Assembly: GCA_022925895.1 (NCBI GenBank)
Contig: JAKSYS010000783.1
Coordinates: 1 to 25,825 of the forward strand
Origin: Fragilaria crotonensis
Taxonomy: Eukaryota > Bacillariophyta > Fragilariophyceae > Fragilariales > Fragilariaceae
DNA: 25,825 bases
Reading direction: 5' to 3'
In this document: positions 9,745 to 19,561 of the stretch, one piece after another
Numbering within the stretch: position 1 is the first letter of the stretch
Layout of the letters: the number at the start of each line of letters is the position of its first letter
The notes under the pieces: generated by a model
Seen by the model: the letters and a program-made list of their open reading frames with translations, nothing else
The model's database searches: none
Told to the model about the DNA's origin: nothing
Position numbers and translations under genes: made by a program

Positions 9745-12657
9745 GTCTTGCTTCTCAAGATCCGGCTGGGGAATCCGAAAACTTTCGGATGAGGAATTCG
9801 CTCAGGCGTTTGATTTGCCGTCTTTTGTTCAGTGGAAAGACGATTTTGCCACAAAAATTGTGCCTATTCAGGTCTTCCGGGTCATTATCGACGCTACATT
9901 GAGAGTTATTCGGTCCCCTCAGACGGATGAACAGGCACGTTCGTCTCGACCGAAATTAGCAATCAAGACCGCCTCGCCCCTCCCGTTGGACGCCGAATGG
10001 CTCGACGACTTACAGATGTGGCTTCCAGGGTCATGGGCCAACATCTTGATTGCTGACAAAGCCGTCAAGTCGGATGACGCAGCAATTGAGCAGTTCCCAT
10101 GGAATCAACGGGTTCTGTTGATCTTTCCGAAAGCTAACATTACGGCTATCCGTGGCGTCGAACGCTTATGCCTTCGTGTATGGTTTCGACGTCTCTCGAA
10201 GTCTTTCTTCGAGTATCTCGTCGCGGAATATGGGGCGTCTTGGAGACGCGATGTTCAGCGATATGCTCGTTCGTTTCACGAGCGAGGTGAATCTCCAGCC
10301 CTTCAGCTCGGCAAGCGTAAACGTAGCGCTCCTCCACCGAGCGCCTGTGCGGGATCTCACATAATGGGGGTTGGGGTGACAACACCCGGGTCCGGGAATG
10401 TTGAGCTGGGGGCGGCCATTGCAGTAAAACATCGACGTCACCACGTCCGTTCCACCCAACTGCTCCAAGATGTCCAGTGCGGTCTCCGCGTCCTGCGCCA
10501 AGTTTCTTCGAGCTCGTGGTGGGAATGGACGGGAGGCTCAAGCCTATTCTTTTGGCGCTGGAATGGCCAAGAACAAATTCGGGCTTCTCGAGATGGGATC
10601 AAGATTTTTGTGGCAGCGGCTCTGCCAAGCCAACGCCGACAAACGGCGCCACGGCTCCCTCAATCCCAACAAGGGCTCGTGGCTTCGAAATTGGACACCA
10701 TGGTAAAGCGCGACTATTTAGAACCCGGTCATGTCACAAACACCGTTCACTACTTTGCGGTTCCAAAGGGTGATTCTGACGTTCGAGTGGTGTTCGATGG
10801 TACCTCCAGTGGTCTCAATGCCACACTATGGGCCCCAAACTTCTTTCTCCCTTCGGCAAGGTCAGCGGCCATGTCCATGAGCTTTGGAACATGGATGGCC
10901 GATATGGACTTCGGAGAAATGTTCCACAACTTTCATATGGACCCTCGCATTCGTCCTTTCTCCGGAGTGGAATTGGGCTCGCTGGCCCCGCTTCTACCAA
11001 ATGTGGCGCCAAAGGAAATCAAAGGGACAAAGAAGGCAGGACATGCCAGAAAGTTACGATGGACCCGGCTCTTTATGGGAATGAGACCCAGTCCCTACCT
11101 GGCAATCCGACATTACTATTGGGGCGAAGAGTTCGCTCGTGGGAACCCCTCAAGGTTGGATAATCCCATGGGATATGACAAAGTGATCATGAATCTCCCC
11201 GGTATGGCCAACTATGATCCGTCAAATCCAAAAGTCATGAAGTGGAGGAGTGACCCAGAAGCCGGCACTTGCGGAGGTCACGTGGCAGGGGATGTTGTCA
11301 CGTTCGTAGACGACGTGAGAATCACCGGCTACTCTAAATCGAATTGTTGGAAGGTGTATCACCAGTTTGCCTCCAGGATGCAGTACCTTGGAATGCAAAA
11401 TGCTCCTCGGAAGTTCCGCCCCCCTTCTCAGACCAACGCAGGCGCGTGGACAGGGACAATCTTCAGGATAGGATCCAGTCACATCACCAAATCGGTCTCG
11501 CAGGAAAAATGGGACAAGGGCAGAGAAATAACTAGCAGGCGTCTCAAAGAATTGAAAGCGACCACGGACTCTCGCCCATTCCTGGATCGTCGGTCATTAG
11601 AGAAGGAAACAGGTTTCTTAAACCACCTCTCCATGACATTCGAAACGATGATTCCGTACCTAAAGGGGTTATACTTAACTCTGAACTCTTGGAGAGAGGG
11701 AAGAGATGAAAATGACTGGAAGCTATCTGCGAAAAAATGGAGAATGATCTTGTGCGCAAGAGCGGAAAGAGAAGGAATTTCGGAGGAAGAGTTGGACTTC
11801 GCCTTGAAAGGACAAGAAGACGCCGAAGCGCCCTTGCTCGTAAGAGCAAGCCCAAGTCTAATACACGACCTCTCGGCTTTATGTTTCATGATGGAACGAA
11901 AGTCGGCCCCGCAAGTCAGCATTCGATCGAGAACCGTGGTGACCGTTGTATACGGGTTCGGAGACGCTTCGGGGTCTGGTCTCGGGGCGACGTTCACGTG
12001 CGGAAGTGGATTCAATTTTAGGATCGGTGTTTGGGGCGCAGATGAGGGCCCCGAGTCATCAAACTGGAAAGAATTTACCAATGTGGTTGAAGCCTTGGAA
12101 GACGAAGCGAGGGCCGGAAACCTTGAGGGGTCGGAAGTGTACATGTTCACGGATAATTCGACTGTAGAGTCGTGTGCATCGCGGGGCACATCATCGTCGC
12201 CTAAGCTCTTGGGGCTAGTCATTCGGCTCCAGGATTGATGACCAGGAGTGACGTGAAAATCCACATATTCCACGTCTCGGGTACAAGAATGATTGCTCAG
12301 GGGACTGATGGAGTCTCTCGCGGTTATCTCGGTCAAGGAGTTATGGCGGGAGAGTCGATGGTGGCTCACATCCCCATCCACATTTCCGCAGTGGACAGAT
12401 CAACGAATCTTGTGCCCTGGATTCGAAGCTGGTGCGGCGACGACGCCGTTCTGCTGGACGAGAAGGGTGGTTTGAAGCAGGGCACGGTATCGAAGGATGG
12501 GAAACGGGAAGGGACGGGTTCGAGGCCAAAGCTTGCGAAGGGCCGAGACATACATCTGGTCTCCCCGATAGCGGCTGAGGTCGCTCTCGCAGAACTGAGG
12601 AAGGCAAGGATCAAGCGGCAAACCGACTGTCATATAATCGTGTGCCCCGACTGTGTA
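9735..12657 (+). CDS. Retroelement reverse transcriptase - RNase H
   Basis: The frame is open to a TGA at 12236-12238, then continues in another frame after a one-base shift beside a TT pair (12235-12236). RT motifs: DMDFGEMF (first catalytic Asp, about 10901-10909), the substrate-binding MGMRPSPYLAIR, and TFVDDVR with the paired catalytic Asp codons at 11309-11314. An SSWWEW...FFWRW block at about 10504-10560 precedes the RT. RNase H residues: Asp in GDASGSG (11963-11965), Glu in NWKEF (12071-12073), Asp in FTDNSTVE (12152-12154), and a final Asp in QGTDGVSRG beyond the shift. Together these give template-directed DNA synthesis and removal of RNA from hybrids. The catalytic residues all look intact despite the frame break. 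Confidence 0.85.
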
Positions 12658-14332
12658 CAACACAATGGGCAAAGCAACTTTACCGAGCGTCAGACTTCGT
12701 GTTTGAATTGCCTGTTGGTTCCTCTTGCTGGACTAGTTGTATGCACGAACCGTTACTAATGGAATTCTTTTCCCCTTTCTCAGCGTCCGTCCTTGGCAGA
12801 TCAAAGGCACCCCAAAATGTTCGCAGTGGGTCGGGAGTTGCGGAAAGTGCTCGAGGAATCTGAAGTGGGCACACGGGATCTTCTGTGCAAACTTTGGACA
12901 CTCGGTTGTGACCTCTCGACCATGCCAGAGCACATGGTGCGGCAGCTGTTATTCCTTTGATGAATCGGTCAAGTTCTTTGTGGCCACGGGTGACCTCCCG
13001 CAAGCAGGAAACGGCGACGAGGACAGACTTCTGTCAGGCTGGCTTCCTAAGAAATCCGATGCGGGAAAGTTCTGTCGAGCAAGAGACGGCGATGACCTAT
13101 TGGTGTCGTTCGAGTGCGATACCTGCATCTTTCACAAACTTTACGAGAGGCCGCCAAACAACCAAAATTCCAAGGACATGTTCAGCCTGGCGTGCATACG
13201 CCGAGTGAACCTGGATGCCTTTTGGAGCCGGGCCACCGATACTGTAAAACAAAACACGAGAAAAGTTAGAGAGGGCTTGAAGATTTCAGAGCAACTTGGG
13301 CTAAGCGGACCCTACCTCGCCCCAGGCCCCCTACCGGCGCACGACCACTGCGGATACGAGGTCGCACTTCAGATTGTGGTGTCGTCTCGGGAGGGTGGAA
13401 GGTACGCCACGGATCACAAACAATGGGACACCGTGAGACGTTTTCGCACGTGTTATTCAAACCAGATCAGGGCCGCTCGAGACGCAAACTCAAGTCCGCT
13501 GGTCCTCGCAGACAACAAGGGTTCGGGATACCAACGCCTCGCCATTGATCCTTGCGGGTCGTTGTGGTTCCAAAGGTTTATGTTGGGGTGTTGTAGACGA
13601 ATGGGCCAGGATTGGCGGCCAAATCAAGCCATCGGGATCCAGATTGTTCATTTACTGTTACAACGAGTCGAGGAAAGAGCTCGAGCTGCACCCACCGTGG
13701 AAGAGCGACATACGTGGGTGATGGCAGGCGGTTATTATTGTATCTGTTTCGTGCTTTCTCTGAGGAGTCCAGAAGGACTGATGGCGGACCTCGAGGGACT
13801 CCTCAGGTTTCACGATCCGGCATCGGACGAGGTTGTCGTTCCGCTACTAGGGCGCTTTAAGGGCGAACATCACGCAAAGCAACACCTCCTGATCTCATGC
13901 GCGACTACAGGTTCGGGAATCGAGGTGAAGCTGTGGCTTTCACGTGTGATTGCGGTTCACAAAGCGAAGGGAAGGTCCACTGGACCAGCGTTTGTGGACC
14001 CTCATGGATACCAGTCTTCCACAGCTGACATGAATGCACTCTTTCTTGACGTGCTGACCGACATATACGAGGATCACCCACACTTATTCGGTCGTGACAT
14101 TGTTGACGCCAGTACTCTTGTTGACAAGTACAACGTCTTTCGATCCTTCAGGCGAGGTTCAGAGTCAAGGGCTGTGGCAATGAAAGTCTCGGAAGCCGAC
14201 CGCTATGTCGTAAATCGGTGGAAGAAGAAAGAGGCCGCAGGAACCGGAAAAGTTTCCCATGCCATCGATCAACATTATGTTGACGTCAACATGGTCAAGG
14301 ATTCATTCATTCGGTACACGAATGCCATGTAA
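12650..14332 (+). CDS. Retroelement tyrosine recombinase (YR)
   Basis: This would integrate a circular DNA copy of the element. The N-terminal part is frame-broken: sense continues from frame to frame at about 12650, 12775, an A4 run (12814-12817) and a T3 run (12956-12958). It is then open to the stop at 14332. From about 13111 there is a C-x2-C-x2-H cluster (FECDTCIFHK), then a helical DNA-binding-like region (FWSRATDTVKQNTRKVRE). In the catalytic core I assign box I Arg to LRSPEG (13763-13765), box II to FRSFRRG (14138-14158) where Arg stands in the usual His position of HxxR, a Trp in NRWKKKE at the second His/Trp position, and the nucleophile Tyr in QHYVD (14276-14278). It probably forms one polyprotein with RT-RNase H. 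A phage-type integrase by lateral transfer is unlikely given the RT linkage. Confidence 0.8.
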
Positions 14333-14544
14333 CTGAAGGCTGTCGAGCTCGTGATTGAGTTCCAAATCTGAAGGATAACCAGAATCGGGACTCTATCAGT
14401 CGACAGGAAGGAGCTTATGCAAGAGCCCTTCACAAGAGTCGGAATGCGTCTATCCGGACTTGTCTCTCGGTGTCGTTTACTTGGCAATCAACGCAAAATT
14501 TTTCCTTGCATAAAAGGCAGGGTCGGGGAGTTCTCTGTGATGGG
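14333..14544. other. Gene-free spacer between YR stop and repeat B1
   Basis: About 210 bp of retroelement 3' sequence. I see no gene. The stretch TTCTCTG just before B1 is also found upstream of B2 (about 15545), so B homology may extend slightly further left with an internal gap. Confidence 0.5.
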
Positions 14545-14813
14545 GGGTTTTAGTCTTCGAGATGCAAGACCGCCAGCCCAAAGCCGGTGGCCTTGCATCT
14601 GCGATTGATTTAAGTTGTGTCAAGATCGACCGAAGGAATTCCCGAGATGAAGGAATTGCACTTCGAACAGGTATATCTTCTCTGCCGAACTTACCGCCTT
14701 GGCCGATGACTTTGTTCCGACTAGGCGGAGAGAGACGACAGGACAAAGGAGAACAACCCTTTCAAGACTATGACTTGGTCAATACAAGAAGCCATGCGGA
14801 TACGCATGACCTG
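14545..14813 (+). repeat. Split direct repeat B1 (internal)
   Basis: 269 bp, homologous to B2 at 15573-15807 but with many small indels. It contains the inverted repeat AGATGCAAG (14560-14568) / CTTGCATCT (14592-14600), which B2 keeps perfectly. It directly follows the pol 3' spacer. Confidence 0.85.
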
Positions 14814-15039
14814 GGGAGGTATCACTACTGTGCACTGACTAATTCGTGCTACTGTGCCCCCATTATGCGAGCGACGATGCATCACCCGTGCATCGTCGCT
14901 TATGAGACACCTGCTGACTGCATCATTGCAGCCGTCTACTCTCTTCCAGACGGCGATGAGTGCGGTCAGTTTCACTAAGATTATTGAGGTTAATAAATTT
15001 TTCTGTGGCCCATTTTCTCGTCGGCAGATTAACTGTAAT
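14814..15039. other. B1-A2 linker with two strong hairpins
   Basis: 226 bp lying between B1 and A2 and absent from the outer ends of the element. It has a perfect 12-bp stem, AGCGACGATGCA (14870-14881) with TGCATCGTCGCT (14889-14900) and a 7-nt loop, then a 7-bp stem GCCGTCT (14931-14937) with AGACGGC (14948-14954). No protein-coding signal is seen. Confidence 0.7.
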
Positions 15040-15525
15040 CCTCTGCGTACCCCCAGGTTAAGTCGGATGACAGTTAAAGCAGAGAGCGAGGAACTGGTAA
15101 CTACGTAAAATTCATTCACCTCTGATATTACGGTTACTAACCAAATTCGCTACTGTACCCAATCAAGCTTCGTGATTCAAAATCATCGACACTGGATTGG
15201 CAGTGTGTTTCAATGTCCAAACTTGACGTTCATCCGGATCGGCCATTTCATCGGAGTTTTATGATCCATCACTCCCACGATCACCTTCACCACATCAGAT
15301 GAGTCCTTGATTGATTGAAGACCGCGGATCACCATGACACCCGATGTAGCTGCCGCTACCGATCCTACAGCCTGGTCACCACGACATCATCTTGACCAGG
15401 TGTCAACAACAGAATGTCTCTTCACGGTGAGAGAGGAATCTCTCTCACAAATCAAGCATCGACTTTCATCCTCGGACCGTTCAGCCAAGGCCTGAAGTCG
15501 TATATTTCTTGAGGAATTTCTTTTC
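15040..15525 (+). repeat. Split direct repeat A2 (internal)
   Basis: 486 bp, near-identical to A1 (6097-6585). It keeps both inverted repeats: 15371-15400, and 15427-15448 where a single G changes the loop. A short pyrimidine/C-rich spacer (15526-15572) separates it from B2. Confidence 0.9.
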
Positions 15526-15572
15526 CCCACCCACCATCCCTTTCTTTTCTCTGCTTACGTTGGGCGTATGCA

Positions 15573-15807
15573 GGGTTTTAGTCTTCGAGATGCAAGACCG
15601 CCAGAAAGGGTGGCCTTGCATCTGCGATAATTTACCCAAGCGACCGAAGGAATTTGAGATGAAGTTGGTACAACAACAGGTATATCTTCTCTGCCGAACT
15701 TACCGCCTTGGCCGATGACTTTGCCGACACGAAGATCACGACAGGACAAGGAGAACAACCCTTTCAAGACTATGACTTGGTCAATACAAGAAGATGCGGA
15801 TGACCTG
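15573..15807 (+). repeat. Split direct repeat B2 (right end of YR element)
   Basis: 235 bp, homologous to B1. It keeps the 9-bp inverted repeat AGATGCAAG (15588-15596) / CTTGCATCT (15615-15623). Its end at about 15807 marks the right boundary of the retrotransposon, where similarity to B1 stops. Confidence 0.85.
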
Positions 15808-16019
15808 AGTGTAGTACAGTTCTCTCCTAACTCTTATTACATTGATGTCATTACCACATCAAACATCGAAGAGCAATAACCGTCAGGACAACTCCGACTG
15901 TCACTCAAATACTGATGAGAGTAGGTTGTTTTGCACCATGCCTGTAGAAATGTACATAGCCTTAAATCAGGACACTTTGGAAGGCCTAAATAAGGACATT
16001 GTCCTGATTTAAGGGTGAT
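15808..16019. repeat. Right subterminal region with GGACA motifs
   Basis: Lies between the end of the retrotransposon (B2) and the right TIR. The part from about 15960 holds three or more TAAATCAGGACA-like motifs in alternating orientation, including an AGGACA-T-TGTCCT near-palindrome like the one beside the left TIR. The first 140 bp show no recognisable structure or gene. Confidence 0.5.
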
Positions 16020-16049
16020 TGTCCTGATTTAAAGCGGCCTGAGTATACT
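16020..16049 (-). repeat. Right terminal inverted repeat of outer element
   Basis: Reads TGTCCTGATTTAAAGC then GGCCTGAGTATACT, the inverted counterpart of 5899-5928 with two mismatches. It is immediately followed by apparently unique DNA. Confidence 0.8.
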
Positions 16050-16737
16050 GGATGCAGCAACGGTGATTTCGCGTAGGAATTTGTCATTCATCGCCAGTCA
16101 CTCGGTCCACGATATCCTTAACTCTACTTATTACCATTGCCTTCACGTTTCCAAAGCGAGATGCGCAAGGGTGACAGATCCGGCACGAAGTCACCCCGTG
16201 AAGTCAAATCTGGCATCAGGCGGTGGATTCCAATCGTCCCATAGGGATTGTGAAGTATTCCAACACGGTGAAATCCAAGTGTGAAATCTCGATCACAAGG
16301 ATTTCAGAGAATGATCCCCCGATTGCAGCCTTCAGCGTGGAATTCTTCGCTCGTGGGTTGAAAGCATGGCCAATGAAACGTATTCGATGATATGGTCTTC
16401 CACTCTGATCACGCACTCTCTACTGGTGTCATCATAAAATCTGATTGATCTTTGGCCGCTCATCGGCATGTAGTGGTATTCTGAAAGTCCCGGAAAGTGT
16501 CGCTAAGCTACTATCAATAGCTTCCCTCCCCATAAGTGGGATCAGGAGCTACTAGGGTAATTCAAATTGACTACCGGTAGATGTGGCCTATCAACTTCGA
16601 ATGCCCATTTCGTAAATGAATGACAGAACAATTTATGGACTACAGTGAATTTCAGATCTTTCGCCTCCATGAACATGCCTGCTTGCGTTGAGCAAATCAA
16701 ATGACAGCGGGCACCTGACAATTTCGTCATCTTCATT
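16050..16737. other. Intergenic, no supported gene
   Basis: 688 bp between the inserted block and the 3' end of the SET gene. Short open frames exist, including a minus-strand 66-codon frame at 16216-16416 whose residues look somewhat protein-like. None has a recognisable domain, homologue or splice context. It could hold a decayed fragment; I see nothing firm. Confidence 0.5.
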
Positions 16738-18840
16738 TCACCTGATGGCAAAATGATTATTCAGGACCACACTATTTGAGCATTCGTGGCTGCATGTCAC
16801 CGTCGTGTTCGAAATTGCCGTCACGTTGGGACAAGCAGCCTCAACCACTGTGAGTATCGGAGATGACAGCACGTCGATATCCATGTATCCTTCCTCTTCC
16901 ATTTCCTTCACGACTTCTCTCACTTTTCCTTCTGGCACGCTGTTCTTCCACAGATCAGGAAACAGATGATCAGGAATACGAATGTCATGGCGAAATGCAT
17001 TTGGTTGGAACAAATCGGTGTCGTAGGCTCGATCAAAAAACTTGAAAGCCTCCGGAGGGACACCTGTCACTACCTTGCCGTGGCGAGGAACTCGCCCTCC
17101 ATCCAGCACATACACCCTGTACCAAGTGTAGCCATCATCATCCCGCTCGCGATCCAAAACATCGACCTCCACATACTCAAAGTACCGGCCTTCATTGGCC
17201 AGGTACCTATCAAGAGTTCCCTCATTCCAAAATGCCCACCAGTCGTCGACAGGCCCTGCAAAAGCCTTGGAAAAGTGCAGGCTAACACCCTGGGGGTACG
17301 GACTCGATAGTTGCTCAAACACGGTCTTGATGATGCTCTCGGACGTAATGGGTAGTTGACCAGCTGGCACATAATCGCTGGCACCATCGACAGGAGTCCA
17401 GAGCCGTAGGTGCTGCCGCCAAGCTCTTTCCCATTCGTCCCCGTAGTCTAGGAAGATCTCGTCGTCGATGCCAATATCTCGTATTGCGACCACATTCATG
17501 GCTAATCCAGCGTGATGAGTGTTATGCAACTCGTCGATCGTCTTGTTCAACCAATACGGATTGTGAACGGATCTGGATGGGTCTGCCCATTGCAGCATCA
17601 CGTTAGCCAGCGTCTGATTGTGATTTATATGGCTCGAGAGTGTCCCATAGGGACAGAGTAACATGGTCGATTCCTGATGTCCCATGCAGTAGTTTTCCAG
17701 CAGCTGTGTTTGCACCTTCACCTTCTTGTCCACTTTGCCATCGCGGGACACCTTGAACATATCGAGAATGGACCTGTAAGGCACGTGGATCATTGGAAGA
17801 GGCGCAACGGTCTCGCCGGCCTTGAAACGTCTTCTCGCAAACGCCCCCTCGGCTTGAGGAAGATTGGAAGGCCTCACTGTGATCCAATCTCCGCATTCGC
17901 CATTTTCCTGAAGCCACTCAACGGAAGCGGTGTGGTGACGACGTTTCAAGTCAGTAAGCGTGGTGTTGAGCGCTTCACGTGTTTCGTCCCATGTCTTTGG
18001 TAATGCGAACATGATTCGAGACGTGTCACTCCAAGGGTTCTTCCAGGCAAACGATTCCCAAAGATCCATGAGGACGTGGCTCTTGACCTCAGCTTCTAAA
18101 CGCTTTTCCAATGAAGCGTACCTTGACAAGAATCCGTTGGCTCTGCGTAGGTCGCCTTCTAGGGGAACTGGGCCAATGCCGCTTCTGCTAGTGAACCATT
18201 CATTTCCATCTGATGCGAATGCAAGGATGGTGTGAGATGCTGATGAGATGGGGTCCTAATCAATCCAGAGACAACGGTGCCATCGTCTCAGAAAACACTT
18301 ACATGATGCGAATAATTCTTGTCCAGCCTTGATCGGTTTCAAAGCGAAAGCCGATCGATTCCAGTATGGGGAAATACCTCCAGCACCTGCATCCTTGAAT
18401 CGATGCAGGCCTCCCTCATAAGTTTGAATGGGGTTCCTTTCCTCGACATTAGTGAGGTCCATGAAGCAGTTCACTGCCGCTCCAAATCCAGGCGAGGCGG
18501 CAGAAAGTACTGTTGTTGACAACAAGCCTCCCAGGCCCAAGCCCATTTCATTGCCGTTCCAGGTGTATTCATCCCAAAGCAAGGAACTATTCCCTGCATG
18601 ATGAACGTCGACATCAACAAGGGGGATCACAACATCTCCGGCTGACAGCAGACCCTCGTTCTTGGCAAAATCTTTTCCGGCAAACATCCCCAAACCAGCG
18701 CCTGGGATGGTAGATTTCGCTAACCATACCCCGCACGCAAGGTCATCAATAGAAGCCCTTGTCGAGAGAAGACGGGAGAGACAGAGTGCGACGAACAACC
18801 TTATCGGCACTTTTGTCTTTGAAGCTTTGTCATGTCTCAT
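16738..18840 (-). CDS. Secretory-pathway protein with tandem SET domains
   Basis: Exons are 18840-18303 and 18209-16738; the 93-bp GT-AG intron (18210-18302) joins at phase 1 and restores SYGNEW. I use ATG 18840 (MRHDKASK); the frame extends upstream only to a GTG. The product is about 669 aa. The N-terminus (VPIRLFVALCLSRLL) looks like a signal peptide or anchor. SET domain 1 spans about residues 37-185, opening STIPGAGLGMFAG and closing ELFASYGNEW, but the usual NHxxxxN core reads NCFMDLTN, so it may be inactive. SET domain 2 spans about 280-440, with SHINHNQTLANV and EIFLDYGDEW, both well preserved. The C-terminal 230 residues are unassigned. SET domains transfer methyl groups to lysine; the substrate here is unknown, and a secretory signal argues against histones. 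Confidence 0.85.
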
Positions 18841-19308
18841 GGTGCAGGCAGCCACTGCGATGATAATGTTACAGAATATTTTGAATCACATTCTGGAACG
18901 CCACCAGAAGTGCCAAAAGCTTTTCACAGTTTACAAACGATGATGTGCTCACATAGTTGTCACACCTCGGTATGTAAACACATATATAATTTCATTCTTG
19001 CATGTACAGTATCGTATGCTGTTTATGAAATACATAACAAAAAAAACGAGTTCAACACGTGTCTCTGTCGATCCAGATGTACTGTAGAACCAGTCATATT
19101 CGTCGGAGGCTACCGTTTCACCCTATATAAAAATACATTAAAAATATGCGGTACGTTCCGATGTAAAACGTCGGTATGCATGTGCAATGTGCAGAATACG
19201 GTGATATGCGTTTACACATTCCCAAGACGTGTTTATTAATGACTGTTCAAGAACGAGATGTGTAGAAACGTTTGTACAGTACATCTACAATCTACAAGGT
19301 ATCATACA

Positions 19309-19336
19309 AGTACCTGGTACCAGGTACTAGCTAGTA
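19309..19336. repeat. Perfect 20-bp palindrome plus overlapping 12-bp palindrome
   Basis: AGTACCTGGTACCAGGTACT (19309-19328) equals its own reverse complement. TACTAGCTAGTA (19325-19336) overlaps it and is also a perfect palindrome. It could be a dimeric protein-binding site or cruciform; it lies about 470 bp upstream of the SET gene start. Confidence 0.7.
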
Positions 19337-19561
19337 GTACTCGGATTATCTTGGAACTCGATACTCCATAGATATAGAGTATACGCTGTATCCTGTAGTG
19401 TATAGTATGCATACGTACTCGGAGTACTACATACTGTGTTGTTGGGACGAATGAACGCAGTAGTGCTAAAACTGTAACCCAATCAAGAAATACAACCATC
19501 AACTGGTAATCTCTGACCGGCACGTCAAGGACAAAACCTAACTCTGGTCTCTGGTGCGATC

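Larger units (their letters stand above)
6097..15807 (+). mobile_element. Tyrosine-recombinase retrotransposon (DIRS order, PAT/Ngaro-like split repeats)
   Basis: The element has the layout A1 - Gag - RT/RNase H/YR - B1 - A2 - B2. Split direct repeats of this kind are known from PAT and Ngaro members of the DIRS order, which insert through a tyrosine recombinase and a circular DNA intermediate and make no target duplication. All coding regions are on the plus strand, and all expected domains are present: coiled-coil Gag-like protein, RT with an FVDD box, RNase H and tyrosine recombinase. I count about a dozen frame interruptions across 7.7 kb of coding sequence, so the copy is either decayed or affected by indel errors. 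No LTRs, integrase or protease are seen. Classification beyond 'DIRS-order YR element' would need a phylogeny. Confidence 0.88.
5899..16049. mobile_element. Outer TIR element (candidate hAT-like MITE) interrupted by a YR retrotransposon
   Basis: Both ends carry the same 30 bp in inverted orientation with two mismatches (5899-5928 and 16020-16049). The outermost 8 bp, AGTATACT, are self-palindromic, so they may be either part of the TIR or an 8-bp target duplication. If they are a duplication, the TIR starts CAGGCC, which would suit the hAT superfamily (8-bp duplications, CAGG-type ends). Without the retrotransposon the element would be only about 440 bp and carry no transposase, so non-autonomous. 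The superfamily is inference; the inverted repeats are seen directly. Confidence 0.65.

Noticed and set aside
14279-14290. CRE-like palindrome GTTGACGTCAAC
   Set aside because: Lies inside the YR coding sequence beside the catalytic Tyr codon; best explained by coding constraint and chance.
6097-15525. A1 and A2 as LTRs of an LTR retrotransposon
   Set aside because: A2 is internal, followed by B2, and the element encodes a tyrosine recombinase with no DDE integrase or protease; split direct repeats explain it better.
16216-16416. 66-codon minus-strand frame with protein-like composition
   Set aside because: No domain, no splice context and no continuation on either side; could be a decayed fragment but cannot be supported as a gene.
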